Below are positions 49,330 to 58,475 of a stretch of 60,390 nt of DNA, in pieces. The DNA is from Bacillota bacterium. GTDB taxonomy: Bacteria; Bacillota; Sulfobacillia; JACIYH01. The stretch is taken from positions 1 through 60,390 of the forward strand of contig JACIYH010000006.1 of assembly GCA_014360055.1 (NCBI GenBank), given 5' to 3'. Position 1 is the first letter of the stretch. The number at the start of each line of letters is the position of its first letter. A program made the translations under genes and the position numbers. The notes under the pieces are model-generated. The model was not told the origin of the DNA and did not search any database. It worked only from the letters and a program-made list of their open reading frames with translations.

Positions 49330-49447
49330 CCACCATTGCCCCCCTGTATGCCCGCACCGTGAAGGGATCCCCGTCCACGATCGTCGTGTGCCCTGCGATC
49401 CCCCGACCGTCCGGGCGTCCGTAGCGTGTAACCAACTCGCCAGTCTG

Positions 49448-49582
49448 CTAGCGACCGCTGCCGCCCAACTCGCCCCGCCTGCTCAGCCGGCGCAACTCGA
49501 GCAGGTAGGCCACGAACACCGCGGTAGGACCGACGATCAGCACCACTCCCGTCAGGTAAGCCACCACGTCCCAGCCCTGCAC
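49448..49582 (-). CDS. Symporter small accessory protein (44 residues)
   Basis: A single-helix protein with helix AYLTGVVLIVGPTAVFVAYLLEL followed by a basic tail (RRLSRRGELGGSGR). GTG 49582 has GGGGAGGTGA six bases upstream, an excellent ribosome binding site. It starts 5 bases after the stop of the sodium/solute symporter gene. Small one-helix proteins of this type are known beside SSS symporters. It is too short to be found by length-based gene calling. Confidence 0.72.
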   Translation of the reverse strand: MQGWDVVAYLTGVVLIVGPTAVFVAYLLELRRLSRRGELGGSGR

Positions 49583-49587
49583 CGCCT

Positions 49588-51126
49588 TCACCTCCCCTGC
49601 ACGCCGGGGACGGCTCTGCGCCGCCACTCCAACGCCACGCCCACCAGGTAGGCGAGCAGGACGAAGGGGATGATGAGGAAGATCCCATATTCCTGCCATA
49701 CCTCGAAGGTACGCCCCAGGAGGGTGATCTCCCAGATCATGGTCGCCCAGTCCTCCGAGAAGGACCCCAGGGTGGTCACCAGGACGTAAAAGATCACGGT
49801 CCCGAAGAAGCCCACTGCGGTGGCCAGGGTGCCCGCCAACCTGAAACGGCGCAGGGCGGGGACGAAGACGGCGATGTAGAGGGGAACCAGCACCGTGTTG
49901 ATGAGCACGCTGGCCTGGAAGACCCACAGCCCCATGATGCGCTCGAACACGAAGGCCAGGGCCACGGAGACGACAGCGGACACGAGGATGCCGTAACGGG
50001 TCAGCCGGATGAGCGATCGGTCATCCAGTCCGGGCCGGAGAAGGGGCCGGTAAATGTCGTATACGAGGTTTCCCGCCGAGACCAGCAGGTAGGAGTCCGC
50101 CGTGGACATGGAGGCAGCCAGCACGCTGGCCAGGAAGAAACCGATGAACCCGGCCGGGATGTAGTGGCTCACCACCATGAGCAGGGCCTGGTTGGGGTGG
50201 GGTTCCACGATCATGCCCAGGCCCACGGCGGCGGCCGCCACCAGACCCAGGAGGGTGCAGGCCAGCTCGTAGGACGCCCAGATAGGGGTGCCGATGAGCA
50301 GGGCGTTGCGGACCGCCCGGGGCGAGCGGGCGGCGAAGATGCGCTGCAGGAAGGCCGGCTCGCAGAGGACCGCCAGGGCGGTGAGGCCGTAGGCGGCTAT
50401 GAGCCCGGGCGTGAGGTACCCCCCGAGCGGGTGCAGGTAGTAAGAGGGATCCTCCCCCACGTAGGCCTCCAGGCCCGCCCAGATGTTCGCGATACCGCCC
50501 ACATCCCGCCAGCCCAGGATGAGGGCCGCGCCCAGGGTCACCGTCATGAAGAAGAACTGCAGGGTGTCGGTGACGGCGTCCGCCCACAGCCCCCCCGCGT
50601 AGGTGTAAGCGACCACGATGACGGCGCTGGCCAGCACGCCCACCCAGAAAGGCACTCCGAACACGAGGGTGAAGATGAAGCCCATCCCCATCATTTCCAT
50701 GGAATTGGTGGAGTAAAGGAAGGAGCAGCAGGCGGCGATCACCCGCGCGCCCTTGCCGTAGGTATCGCCGATGATGTCCGAGAAGGTCCGTCCCTCCATC
50801 TGGCGGAACCTGGGTGCCAGGAAAGCCATCACCACGTAGAGCACAGTGTACACGAGGGCATACCCAAAGAAACCGACCACGCCCTCCATGAAACCGATCT
50901 CCGACGTACCGAAGAGGGTGTCCAGTCCGAAGAAGGTGGACACCAGGGTGGCCACCAGCAGGGGCGTGGTCATCCCCTTACTGGCCAGGAAGTAGTCGTC
51001 GAAGCTCTTGTGCCTGCGGTGGAAGTAGTAACCCACATACAGCATGAGTGCGATGTAGGCGAGGATGACCACCCAGTCGACGGCATTCAACTGGATACTG
51101 AGTTCCCGCGGCACCGTATCCTCCAT
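49588..51126 (-). CDS. Sodium:solute symporter (SSS family)
   Basis: 512 residues with about 13 membrane helices. Family features: YFLASKGMTTPLLVATLVSTFFG near the N-terminus, GGLWADAVTDTLQFFFMTVTL, and ASMSTADSYLLVSAGNLVYDIYRP, the helix-8 serine-rich Na+ site segment. The substrate is unknown; regulation by a sigma-54 activator with a GAF-like sensor suggests a catabolic carboxylate or amino acid. ATG 51126 has GGAGGGA upstream. Transcription is expected from the sigma-54 promoter at 51219-51233, giving an 80-base leader. Confidence 0.92.
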   Translation of the reverse strand: MEDTVPRELSIQLNAVDWVVILAYIALMLYVGYYFHRRHKSFDDYFLASKGMTTPLLVATLVSTFFGLDTLFGTSEIGFMEGVVGFFGYALVYTVLYVVMAFLAPRFRQMEGRTFSDIIGDTYGKGARVIAACCSFLYSTNSMEMMGMGFIFTLVFGVPFWVGVLASAVIVVAYTYAGGLWADAVTDTLQFFFMTVTLGAALILGWRDVGGIANIWAGLEAYVGEDPSYYLHPLGGYLTPGLIAAYGLTALAVLCEPAFLQRIFAARSPRAVRNALLIGTPIWASYELACTLLGLVAAAAVGLGMIVEPHPNQALLMVVSHYIPAGFIGFFLASVLAASMSTADSYLLVSAGNLVYDIYRPLLRPGLDDRSLIRLTRYGILVSAVVSVALAFVFERIMGLWVFQASVLINTVLVPLYIAVFVPALRRFRLAGTLATAVGFFGTVIFYVLVTTLGSFSEDWATMIWEITLLGRTFEVWQEYGIFLIIPFVLLAYLVGVALEWRRRAVPGVQGR

Positions 51127-51218
51127 TGCGTCCCTCCTCCCTTCCGCCCTCCGGTACCGGGATGCCGCTCGCATCCCCGCCGGGGTCTGCTGGGATCCTC
51201 TCTTAACCCGGCACAGGT

Positions 51219-51233
51219 GCAAATCTCGTGCCA
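51219..51233 (-). promoter_or_regulatory. Sigma-54 (-24/-12) promoter of the symporter operon
   Basis: The minus strand reads TGGCACG-AGAT-TTGC, an exact match to the sigma-54 consensus. Predicted transcription start is near 51207. It lies in the 379-base divergent region 51127-51505 between the symporter and its probable activator; the rest of that region shows only the palindrome at 51353 and GC-rich sequence. Confidence 0.87.
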
Positions 51234-51352
51234 GACCGGCGGAGGCGCCGGGTCCGCGGCGCGACGGGCGAGGGCGGGGAACGGGCCGGTAGCAGTGGGT
51301 TTGCTGCCACCCGGTTTCCATGCGCCCGGCACCCGGCAGCCGGGCTCTCACC

Positions 51353-51375
51353 GGTGCGAATATCACTCGCGCACC
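51353..51375. promoter_or_regulatory. Imperfect palindrome, candidate enhancer site for the second sigma-54 activator
   Basis: GGTGCG (51353-51358) and CGCACC (51370-51375) are inverted with an 11-base centre, about 120 bases upstream of the sigma-54 promoter. The distance is right for an enhancer, but 6-bp arms are common by chance at this GC content. Confidence 0.3.
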
Positions 51376-51505
51376 TGCGAGGGCATTCCCTATGCTGAGA
51401 CTGCAGGATAATTCTGGCCCTCCGCAGAACCCCCTTCCCGCAGGACGCAAGCCCCGGGGCGGGGGATTCGGGGCTGGCCCCGCCCCACACAGGGAGGCGA
51501 CGGGA

Positions 51506-53341
51506 GTGTCCGAGCTATGGGCCATCAGGCAAACCTGCCAGCAACTGGCCGAGGTGATATCGGCCGCCCTGGACGTGGAAGCCGAGATCGTGGACGACGA
51601 ACTGCGCATCGTGGCCGGGGTGGGCAAGGACGCCGCACGGGTGGGGGAGTATCGCGAGGGGGGTGACCGCAACGCCGGCTACCTCTACGGGCGCGTGCTC
51701 AACACCCTGCGGCCCGAGATCGTGGAGGATCCCCGCTCCGATCCCACCTACGATCCCTCCGTACTGCGCGGGGAGACCGAGGAACTCGCCGAGATCTGCT
51801 GCCCCATCGTCCTGGAGGGCCGGGCCCTGGGCGTACTGGCCATGGCAGCCATGACCCCTTCCCAGCGGGCCACCCTCATGGAGCGGCCCCGGCACATGCT
51901 GGCCTTCCTGGGGAAGGTGGCCGACCTGCTGGCGAGCAAGGTATCCGAACTCCGGCACCACTCCCTGCTCCAACTGCAGAGCTTGCGCCTGGAAGCCATG
52001 GTCGACACCCTGGTGGAAGGGGTGATCGCGGTCGACGAGGCGGGCGTGGTGACCCACTGCAACCGGGCGGCCCGCAACATCCTGCGCCTCAACGACAGCA
52101 CGGCGGTGGGTCTGCCCCTGGCGCGCATCTGGCCCGGCGCCGGGCTGCTGCGCCTGCTGGAAGGGCACCCCGCCTACCAGAACGAGGAGGAGGTTTTCCC
52201 GGCGGGCCGCCACCAGGTCCACCTGCTGGTGTCCGCCGTCCCCATCGTGGTGGGGGGCAAGACCATGGGGGCGGTGGCGTCGCTCCGCGACCTGCGCGAT
52301 GTCCACCGCCTGGTGTATCACATGAGCCAGCCCTTCCAGCCCTGCTCCTTCGACGACATCATCGGAGAAAGCCCCGTACTGGCCCGGGTGAAGGAGCAGG
52401 CACAACGCGCCGCGGCGGCCACCGCACCCGTCCTCATCACGGGTGAGAGCGGCACGGGAAAGGAGATGTTCGCCCGCGCCATCCACTGGGCCGGCCCCCG
52501 CTCGAGCAAACCATTCCTGAGCGTAAACTGCGGGGCCATCCCCGAGTCCCTGCTGGAGAGCGAACTGTTCGGCTACGAGGGGGGTGCCTTCACAGGAGCG
52601 CGCAAGGAAGGCAAGCCGGGGAAGTTCGAGTTAGCCGACGGGGGCACCATTTTCCTCGACGAGGTGGGCGACCTCCCCCTGCACATGCAGGTCAAACTAT
52701 TGCACGCCCTGCAAAACCGCTGGATCGAGCGGGTGGGCGGTGTCAGGGCCATCCCCGTGGACGTGCGAGTGATCGCAGCCACCAACCGCGACCTGGAGGG
52801 CATGCTGCGCCAGGGCGAGTTCCGCGAGGACCTGTATTTCCGCCTGAGCGTGATACCGCTGCACATACCTCCGCTGCGGGAACGGCCGGAGGACATCCCC
52901 CTCCTGGTACGCTATTTCGTGGCCAAGCACGCGGCCCGCCTGGGCCGGGTGCCCCTGGAGGTAGCGCCCGATGCCCTGGAACTGCTGCGGCGCTACCGCT
53001 GGCCGGGTAACGTGCGCGAACTCGAAAACGTGGTGGAGTACGCTGTGAGCATGGAAACCGGTAGCGTGATCGGCGTACACAGCTTGCCCGTGCGCCTGCG
53101 CGAGGGTGAGCGCGAACATGCTCCGGGCAGGCTGGGCCGCCTGCGCGAAGAGCTGGATGCACTCGAAGAGCGGTTGCTGCGGGAGGTCCTGCGTGCCTAT
53201 CCGGAGCCCAACCAGGAGAGCCGGAAGAAGGCCGCGCGGCTGCTGGGCGTCAGCCCCGCCACCCTGTACCGCAAGATGCAGAAGTTCGGCCTCAGTCCCC
53301 GGCCCCGCCGCACGAACCTGACGTCCGCCGGGAGATCCTGA
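51506..53341 (+). CDS. Sigma-54-dependent transcriptional activator with GAF-like and PAS sensor domains
   Basis: 611 residues. Residues 1-150 look like a GAF-type sensor (CQQLAEVISAALDVEAEIVDDELRIVAG; ICCPIVLEGRALGVLAMAA). A PAS domain covers about 165-270 (MVDTLVEGVIAVDEAGVVTHCNRAARNIL). The AAA+ domain from about 285 has Walker A GESGTGKE, GAFTGA, Walker B GGTIFLDEVGDL and RWPGNVRELENVVEYA. The Fis-type HTH is SRKKAARLLGVSPATLYRKMQKFGL. GTG 51506 follows AGGGAGG; an open frame upstream to 51320 lacks a ribosome binding site and crosses the candidate enhancer. It probably controls the divergent symporter operon. Confidence 0.92.
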   Translation: MSELWAIRQTCQQLAEVISAALDVEAEIVDDELRIVAGVGKDAARVGEYREGGDRNAGYLYGRVLNTLRPEIVEDPRSDPTYDPSVLRGETEELAEICCPIVLEGRALGVLAMAAMTPSQRATLMERPRHMLAFLGKVADLLASKVSELRHHSLLQLQSLRLEAMVDTLVEGVIAVDEAGVVTHCNRAARNILRLNDSTAVGLPLARIWPGAGLLRLLEGHPAYQNEEEVFPAGRHQVHLLVSAVPIVVGGKTMGAVASLRDLRDVHRLVYHMSQPFQPCSFDDIIGESPVLARVKEQAQRAAAATAPVLITGESGTGKEMFARAIHWAGPRSSKPFLSVNCGAIPESLLESELFGYEGGAFTGARKEGKPGKFELADGGTIFLDEVGDLPLHMQVKLLHALQNRWIERVGGVRAIPVDVRVIAATNRDLEGMLRQGEFREDLYFRLSVIPLHIPPLRERPEDIPLLVRYFVAKHAARLGRVPLEVAPDALELLRRYRWPGNVRELENVVEYAVSMETGSVIGVHSLPVRLREGEREHAPGRLGRLREELDALEERLLREVLRAYPEPNQESRKKAARLLGVSPATLYRKMQKFGLSPRPRRTNLTSAGRS

Positions 53342-53454
53342 CTGCCCGGGCTCCTGGGCTGGCAGGCCTCGCTGCGGGGAAGCCCCTGCGGGCGTCGGGT
53401 GCAGACGCTGTCCTCCCCAAGCGACAGGATTCCGGCACCGACCGGCGAACTCAT

Positions 53455-53467
53455 GGAACGTCGTTCC
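53455..53467. promoter_or_regulatory. 13-bp palindrome upstream of the IclR gene, candidate IclR operator
   Basis: GGAACG-T-CGTTCC is a perfect palindrome 78 bases before the IclR-family start. IclR proteins often bind short palindromes with GGAA/TTCC arms and autoregulate. Only one copy was noticed. Confidence 0.4.
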
Positions 53468-53544
53468 CTGTCACGGACCGAACCCTGCCCGGGCGTGCAT
53501 GGGCTCGCCTCCGTGACCGCACGAAACGGAAGGAGGATTCCCCT

Positions 53545-54393
53545 TTGGCCCATCCCAAAAGGAAGACAGGCCAAACACGGTTCTCTTCCACGGAACAGCA
53601 GGTGAAAGACCGGGCCACCCGCAGGTCCCAGCCGGAAGTTACACAGGCGGTCGACCGCGCACTGCAGATCCTTCTCCTCCTGGGGTCGGAAGGTCGGGAG
53701 ATGGGCGTCAGCGAGATCGCCTCCCGCCTGGACCTGTGGAAATCGACCGTGCACCGCACTCTTGCTACCCTCGCCGCGCGGGGCTTCGTCAGCAAGCACC
53801 CCGAGACCGACCGCTACTTCCTGGGAGTCAAACTGTTCAGCCTGGGCATGCGCTGGCGCGAAAAGGCGGGGCTGGTACCCCTCGTGCGCCCCGTGATGGA
53901 GAAGCTGGCGGCCGAGCTGGGAGAAGCCGTACACCTGGTGGTACTCGACCCCGACCCCGAGTCCCCCCACACCGTGGTGGTGGTGGACAGGGTCGATTCC
54001 GCCCACGTCCTGGGCGTGACCCCCAGGGTGGGGTTCGGGTCGGCAGCGCACTGCTCCGCCGTGGGCAAGGTCCTCCTGGCCCATTCCCCGCCGCACCTGG
54101 TCGAGCGCATCATCCGCACCCGCGGCTTGCCCCGGTTCACCCCCAACACCATCACCGACGAGCAGGCCCTGCTGGCCGAACTGGCCCGCACGCGGGAACG
54201 GGGGTACGCCATCGACGACGAGGAGATGGAGATCGGCCTGTACTGTGTGGCCGCTCCCGTGCGGGACGCCCACGGGGAGGTAGTGGCCGCCCTCAGCGTC
54301 TCCGGACCGGCAGCCCGCCTTTCCCCCCGCTACCAGGAAGTGGCCCGTGAAGTGATGCAGGCGGCCGCGGAGGTATCCGCCCGCCTGCACTGA
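53545..54393 (+). CDS. IclR-family transcriptional regulator
   Basis: 282 residues. After a basic 30-residue leader the winged HTH is VTQAVDRALQILLLLGSEGREMGVSEIASRLDLWKSTVHRTLATLAARGFVSKHPETDRYFLG, followed by the IclR effector domain (GSAAHCSAVGKVLLAHSPP; RERGYAIDDEEMEIGLYCVAAPVRD; AALSVSGPAARLS). The TTG start at 53545 follows GGAGG. It is 25 bases upstream of iorA, in the same direction, so it probably regulates the aryl-2-oxoacid operon and may sense an aromatic or acyl intermediate. Confidence 0.93.
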   Translation: MAHPKRKTGQTRFSSTEQQVKDRATRRSQPEVTQAVDRALQILLLLGSEGREMGVSEIASRLDLWKSTVHRTLATLAARGFVSKHPETDRYFLGVKLFSLGMRWREKAGLVPLVRPVMEKLAAELGEAVHLVVLDPDPESPHTVVVVDRVDSAHVLGVTPRVGFGSAAHCSAVGKVLLAHSPPHLVERIIRTRGLPRFTPNTITDEQALLAELARTRERGYAIDDEEMEIGLYCVAAPVRDAHGEVVAALSVSGPAARLSPRYQEVAREVMQAAAEVSARLH

Positions 54394-54418
54394 CCCAAAC
54401 GCGACCGGAGGTGAAGCA

Positions 54419-56347
54419 ATGGCTCAAGAAGCCCCGACGGAAGAGGCGGTGGTGCTGCTCTCGGGCAACGAGGCCATCGCCCGCGGCGCGTACGAGGCCG
54501 GGGTAACGGTGGCCGCAGGCTATCCCGGTACCCCCAGCACCGAGGTCATCGAGACCCTGGCCAGGTACCCTGACATATGGGTGCAGTGGTCACCCAACGA
54601 GAAGGTGGCCCTGGAAATGGTCATCGGGGCCTCCTTCGCGGGGGCCCGTACCCTGGTGGCCCAGAAGCACGTGGGGCTCAATGTGGCCGCCGATCCCTTC
54701 CTCACCTTCTGCTACATGCCGACCAACGGCGGTACGCTGATCGTCTCTGCCGACGACCCCGGCATGCACTCTTCGCAAAACGAACAGGACAATCGCCAGT
54801 ATGGCCGCATGGCCAGGACCCCGGTTTTGATCCCCGCCGACAGCCAGGAGGCCAAGTCGTTCACGGAAGCGGCCTACGAGCTTTCCGAGCAGTTCCAGAC
54901 CCCGGTCATTCTGCGCAGCACCACCCGCGTGTCCCACGGCCGCAGCCTGGTGCGCGTAGGCTCACGGCGCCAGCCACGCCCGCCCCGGTTCGAGCGGCGG
55001 CCGCAGGACTTAGTTATGCTACCGGCCAACGCGCGCCGGCGCCACCCCCTGGTAGAGCAGCGCCTGGACGCCCTCCGCGTCTATGCCGAGGACTGCCCCC
55101 TCAACCGGGTGGAGCCGGGTAGTACGGAGCTCGGCTTCGTCACAGGCGGAGTAGCTTACCAGTACGTCAAGGAAGCTTTCCCCGAAGCCCCGGTGCTCAA
55201 GCTGGGGCTCGCCTACCCCATCCCTTCCGAGCTCATCCGGCGCTTTGCGGCCCGAGTTCGCTACCTCTTCGTGGTAGAAGAGGGTGATCCCTTCTGGGAG
55301 GAACTGATCCTGGCCGCCGGCGTCAAGGTGCTGGGCATGGGCGTAGCCGGGCCGGCGGTATTCCCGCGTGTGGGCGAACTCTCGGTCGAAAAGGTGCGGG
55401 CGGCGGTCCGCGCCTTCCTCGGCACCGGGAGCACCGCCTTCCCCTTGCCCGGCGCACATCCCGGTGCCGGAGCGGCGCTTACCACAGAAGCGTCCGCGGG
55501 CGGAGCAGCACCGCCACCCCCAGCCGCAGGGGCCCCTGCTGCCGGCCAAGCCTGTACCCGAGAGGACTCCGCCACCCCCGAGCCCGGGCCGGGAGAGGAA
55601 CTGCCCGGCCGACCGCCCGTGCTGTGTCCGGGCTGTCCCCACCGGGCGGTGTTCTACGTACTGGCGAAGTACCACCTCACCGTCACGGGCGACATCGGGT
55701 GCTACACCCTGGGGTACGCCCCGCCTTTCCACAGCATCGATACCTGCACGTGCATGGGTTCCTCCATCGGCCACGCCCTGGGGCTGGAGAAGGCGCTCGG
55801 CCCTGACTTCGCTCGCAGGCTGGTAGGGGTGATAGGAGACTCCACCTTCGTGCACTCGGGTATCACGCCCCTCATCGACATGGTCTACAACCGGGGGACG
55901 GGGACGGTGATCATCCTTGACAACGGCACCACCGCCATGACCGGCCACCAGGGACACCCCGCCGCCGGCTGGGACGCCCGCCACCACTCAGCTCCCCGCA
56001 TCGACCTGGAGGCCCTCTGCCGGGCCTGCGGGGTCAGAGACGTCCAGGTGGTGGACGCCTACGACCTGCGCGCGCTGGAGAAGGCGATCAAGGCCGCCAC
56101 CGCCCGTGAAGAGCCTTCCGTAGTGATCGCCAGCAGGCCCTGCGTCCTCCTGCCGGGCGTCAGGAAGCCACCCATCCGCTTCCTGGCTGACCGTTGCATC
56201 GAGTGCGGGGCCTGTTTCCGCCTGGGCTGCCCGGCCCTGGAGAAAGAAGGCAAGCGCCCGCGCCTCAACGAGGTGCTCTGCACCGGCTGCCTGGTGTGCG
56301 TGCAGCTCTGCAAGCCGGGCGCCCTGCTAGCTCCGGAGGAGGAATGA
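54419..56347 (+). CDS. iorA: Indolepyruvate:ferredoxin oxidoreductase alpha subunit
   Basis: 642 residues. The enzyme oxidatively decarboxylates aryl 2-oxoacids (from Trp, Phe, Tyr) to aryl-acetyl-CoA and reduces ferredoxin. N-terminal domain GNEAIARGAYEAGVTVAAGYPGTPSTEVIETLA; central ThDP-binding domain LCPGCPHRAVFYVL ... GDIGCYTLGYAPPFHSIDTCTCMGSSIGHALGLEKA ... IGDSTFVHSGITPLIDMVYN; C-terminal ferredoxin domain with CIECGACFRLGCP and CTGCLVCVQLC. A 60-residue Ala/Pro/Gly-rich linker (about residues 340-400) is inserted between domains. ATG 54419 has CGGAGGTGA upstream. Confidence 0.96.
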   Translation: MAQEAPTEEAVVLLSGNEAIARGAYEAGVTVAAGYPGTPSTEVIETLARYPDIWVQWSPNEKVALEMVIGASFAGARTLVAQKHVGLNVAADPFLTFCYMPTNGGTLIVSADDPGMHSSQNEQDNRQYGRMARTPVLIPADSQEAKSFTEAAYELSEQFQTPVILRSTTRVSHGRSLVRVGSRRQPRPPRFERRPQDLVMLPANARRRHPLVEQRLDALRVYAEDCPLNRVEPGSTELGFVTGGVAYQYVKEAFPEAPVLKLGLAYPIPSELIRRFAARVRYLFVVEEGDPFWEELILAAGVKVLGMGVAGPAVFPRVGELSVEKVRAAVRAFLGTGSTAFPLPGAHPGAGAALTTEASAGGAAPPPPAAGAPAAGQACTREDSATPEPGPGEELPGRPPVLCPGCPHRAVFYVLAKYHLTVTGDIGCYTLGYAPPFHSIDTCTCMGSSIGHALGLEKALGPDFARRLVGVIGDSTFVHSGITPLIDMVYNRGTGTVIILDNGTTAMTGHQGHPAAGWDARHHSAPRIDLEALCRACGVRDVQVVDAYDLRALEKAIKAATAREEPSVVIASRPCVLLPGVRKPPIRFLADRCIECGACFRLGCPALEKEGKRPRLNEVLCTGCLVCVQLCKPGALLAPEEE

Positions 56348-56351
56348 AGCC

Positions 56352-56999
56352 ATGGCTGACGCCAGCGTCCAACCCTTGATTGAAGTCAGCGTGCGCCGCC
56401 GGCCCGAGAAGATACACGACATCGTGGTGGCCAGCGTGGGGGGCCAGGGGGGTATCCTCGCCACCCGCATCCTGGCCACCCTCTTCCTCAACCTGGGCTG
56501 GCAGGTCAAGACCTCGGAAGTGCACGGCATGGCCCAGAGGGGCGGCAGCGTGGAAACCCACGTCCGCCGGGGCCGCGTCGTCTACTCTCCCCTCGTGCCC
56601 CGGGGGGAAGCCGACGCCCTGCTGGCCCTGGAGCAACTGGAGGGCCTGCGTTACCTGCCCTGGATCCGCCCCGGGGGGGCCGTGGTGTGCAGCAGCGAGC
56701 GCATCCCCCCCGTCACGGTGACCCTGGGCGGGCAGCACTACCCCGAGCACGTGCGCGAGACCCTGGAGCAGCGGGCCGGCTTCCTGGTGTGGGTGGACGC
56801 CCTGGGCATCGCCCGGGAGGCAGGCAACGTGCGCGCGGCCAACGTGGCGTTGCTCGGGGCCCTGTCCGCCCTCATGGAGGCACCGGCCGAGGCCTGGCAC
56901 GAGGCCATCTCAGCCCACCTTCCCGCAGGGGCGCGGCCGGTCAACCTCGAAGCGTTCCGGGTGGCCAGGGAGCTTACCCTGGCCCGGGTGGGGGGCTGA
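56352..56999 (+). CDS. iorB: Indolepyruvate:ferredoxin oxidoreductase beta subunit
   Basis: 215 residues of the gamma-like POR domain: HDIVVASVGGQGGILATRILATLFLNLGWQVKTSEVHGMAQRGGSVETHVRRG contains the GxGGQG-type loop and the HGMAQRGG motif of IorB. It begins 5 bases after iorA and completes the heterodimeric enzyme. Confidence 0.95.
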   Translation: MADASVQPLIEVSVRRRPEKIHDIVVASVGGQGGILATRILATLFLNLGWQVKTSEVHGMAQRGGSVETHVRRGRVVYSPLVPRGEADALLALEQLEGLRYLPWIRPGGAVVCSSERIPPVTVTLGGQHYPEHVRETLEQRAGFLVWVDALGIAREAGNVRAANVALLGALSALMEAPAEAWHEAISAHLPAGARPVNLEAFRVARELTLARVGG

Positions 57000-57002
57000 G
57001 CC

Positions 57003-58475
57003 GTGGCCTCACTGGATGCCTTCTTCGCCCCCCGTACGGTAGCAGTGGTGGGGGCTTCCCGCGACCCGGCCAAGATCGGCCACCTGGTGACGAAATACCT
57101 GCTTGAGAGCGAGGCCCGGGTCTACCCCGTCAACCCGTCCGCCCGGGAGATCCTGGGCCGGCCCTGCTACCCTGCCCTCGAGTCTATCCCCGGAGAGGTC
57201 GACCTCGCCGTGCTGGCCGTCCCCGCGCCCGCCACAGTCGAGATGGTCCGGGAATGCGTGAAGAAGGGGGTGCGGGCCATCATCGCCCAGGCCTCCGGTT
57301 TCGGTGAAACCGGAGAAGCGGGCCGGCGGCTGGAGACCGAGATCCGGGACATCCTTTCCTCGGTCCCCGGGGACCGGCGCCCCCGCCTGCTGGGCCCCAA
57401 CACCCTGGGCGTGTACGTCCCGCGCAACAGGCTGGACACCACGTTCACCGTGCGCGAGCGGAGCCCCCGGCCGGGCCCGGGTGACATCGCCTTCATCTCC
57501 CAGAGCGGCGCCACCGCGGTGTGCATCATGGAGGCCGCAGCCTCCATGGGGGTGGGGCTGTCGGCATTCGCGGGCATCGGCAACAAGCTGGACGTAGACG
57601 AAAACGAGCTCCTGGACTACTTCGCCGCCGATCCCCACACCAGGGCCATCGCCTTCTATCTGGAAAACTTCAGGGACGGGCGGGGTTTCCTGGAGAGGTG
57701 CCGCCGCATCACCCCCCGCAAGCCGGTGGTGGTGCTCAAGGCGGGCAGGTCAGCGTCAGGCATGCGCGCCGCCGCCCTGCACACGGGCTCTCTGGCCGGC
57801 TCGGACCGCGTGGTGGAGGGGGCCCTCCGCCAGGTAGGAGCGTTCCGGGCTTACGACGAGGAGGAACTCGTGGACCTGGCGCGGGTCCTGGGTCAGGGCC
57901 GTCCCCTGGCCGGCAGGCGGGTGGCCGTGCTCACCACTGCCGGCGGCCTGGGGGTCATCCTCACCGACCTGCTGGAGTCCCGCGACCGGGGAGTCGGGCT
58001 TGAGCTGGCCCCCATCTCCGAAGAGGGGAAGGCCCGTCTTCGTTCGGCGCTGGTCCCCTTCGCCTCCGTGCACAACCCCATCGACCTCACCGCCAATTCC
58101 AGCAATCAGCACTATGCAGACGCCCTTCGGGTGCTGGAGGAAGAAGAGGACGTGGATGCCATCCTGTGCGTGATGCAGTTCCAGAGCCCGTACGTGGACG
58201 AGGCCCTGGCCGACCTCATCATCGACAGGTTCCACCATGGGCCCAAGCCCATGGTGGTGGTGACCATCGGCGGCGAGCTTTCCTGGCGCGGCCTGCGCCG
58301 GTTGGGCGAGGCCCGCGTACCGGTCTACCCCTCGCTCTGGCGCGCGGTGCGGGCCACCGCCGCCCTCTACCAGCGGGGGTGCTACCTGGCCAGGTGCACG
58401 GGCGTAACGGCACAGGGCACGGCCGCGGCGCAGCTGCGACCCCGGGCCTGGGAGGGAGGGTCCTGCCATGTGTGA
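57003..58475 (+). CDS. ADP-forming acyl-CoA synthetase, alpha subunit
   Basis: 490 residues of the NDP-forming acyl-CoA synthetase family (acetyl-CoA synthetase, ADP-forming). It contains a CoA-binding Rossmann domain (FFAPRTVAVVGASRDPAKIGHLVTKYLLE), LLGPNTLGVYVPRNRLDTTF, and ALHTGSLAGSDRVVEGALRQVG, whose His is the phosphohistidine that carries phosphate to ADP. With the beta subunit it turns an acyl- or aryl-acetyl-CoA into the free acid with ATP formation. Placement just after iorAB makes aryl-acetyl-CoA the likely substrate. It starts at GTG 57003, 3 bases after the iorB stop. Confidence 0.93.
   Translation: MASLDAFFAPRTVAVVGASRDPAKIGHLVTKYLLESEARVYPVNPSAREILGRPCYPALESIPGEVDLAVLAVPAPATVEMVRECVKKGVRAIIAQASGFGETGEAGRRLETEIRDILSSVPGDRRPRLLGPNTLGVYVPRNRLDTTFTVRERSPRPGPGDIAFISQSGATAVCIMEAAASMGVGLSAFAGIGNKLDVDENELLDYFAADPHTRAIAFYLENFRDGRGFLERCRRITPRKPVVVLKAGRSASGMRAAALHTGSLAGSDRVVEGALRQVGAFRAYDEEELVDLARVLGQGRPLAGRRVAVLTTAGGLGVILTDLLESRDRGVGLELAPISEEGKARLRSALVPFASVHNPIDLTANSSNQHYADALRVLEEEEDVDAILCVMQFQSPYVDEALADLIIDRFHHGPKPMVVVTIGGELSWRGLRRLGEARVPVYPSLWRAVRATAALYQRGCYLARCTGVTAQGTAAAQLRPRAWEGGSCHV

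Noticed and set aside
53355-53376. A sigma-54 promoter upstream of the IclR gene (TGGCAGGCCTCGCTGC)
   Set aside because: The distance between the GG and GC dinucleotides is one base too long and the -12 box is poor. The gene has its own regulator type.
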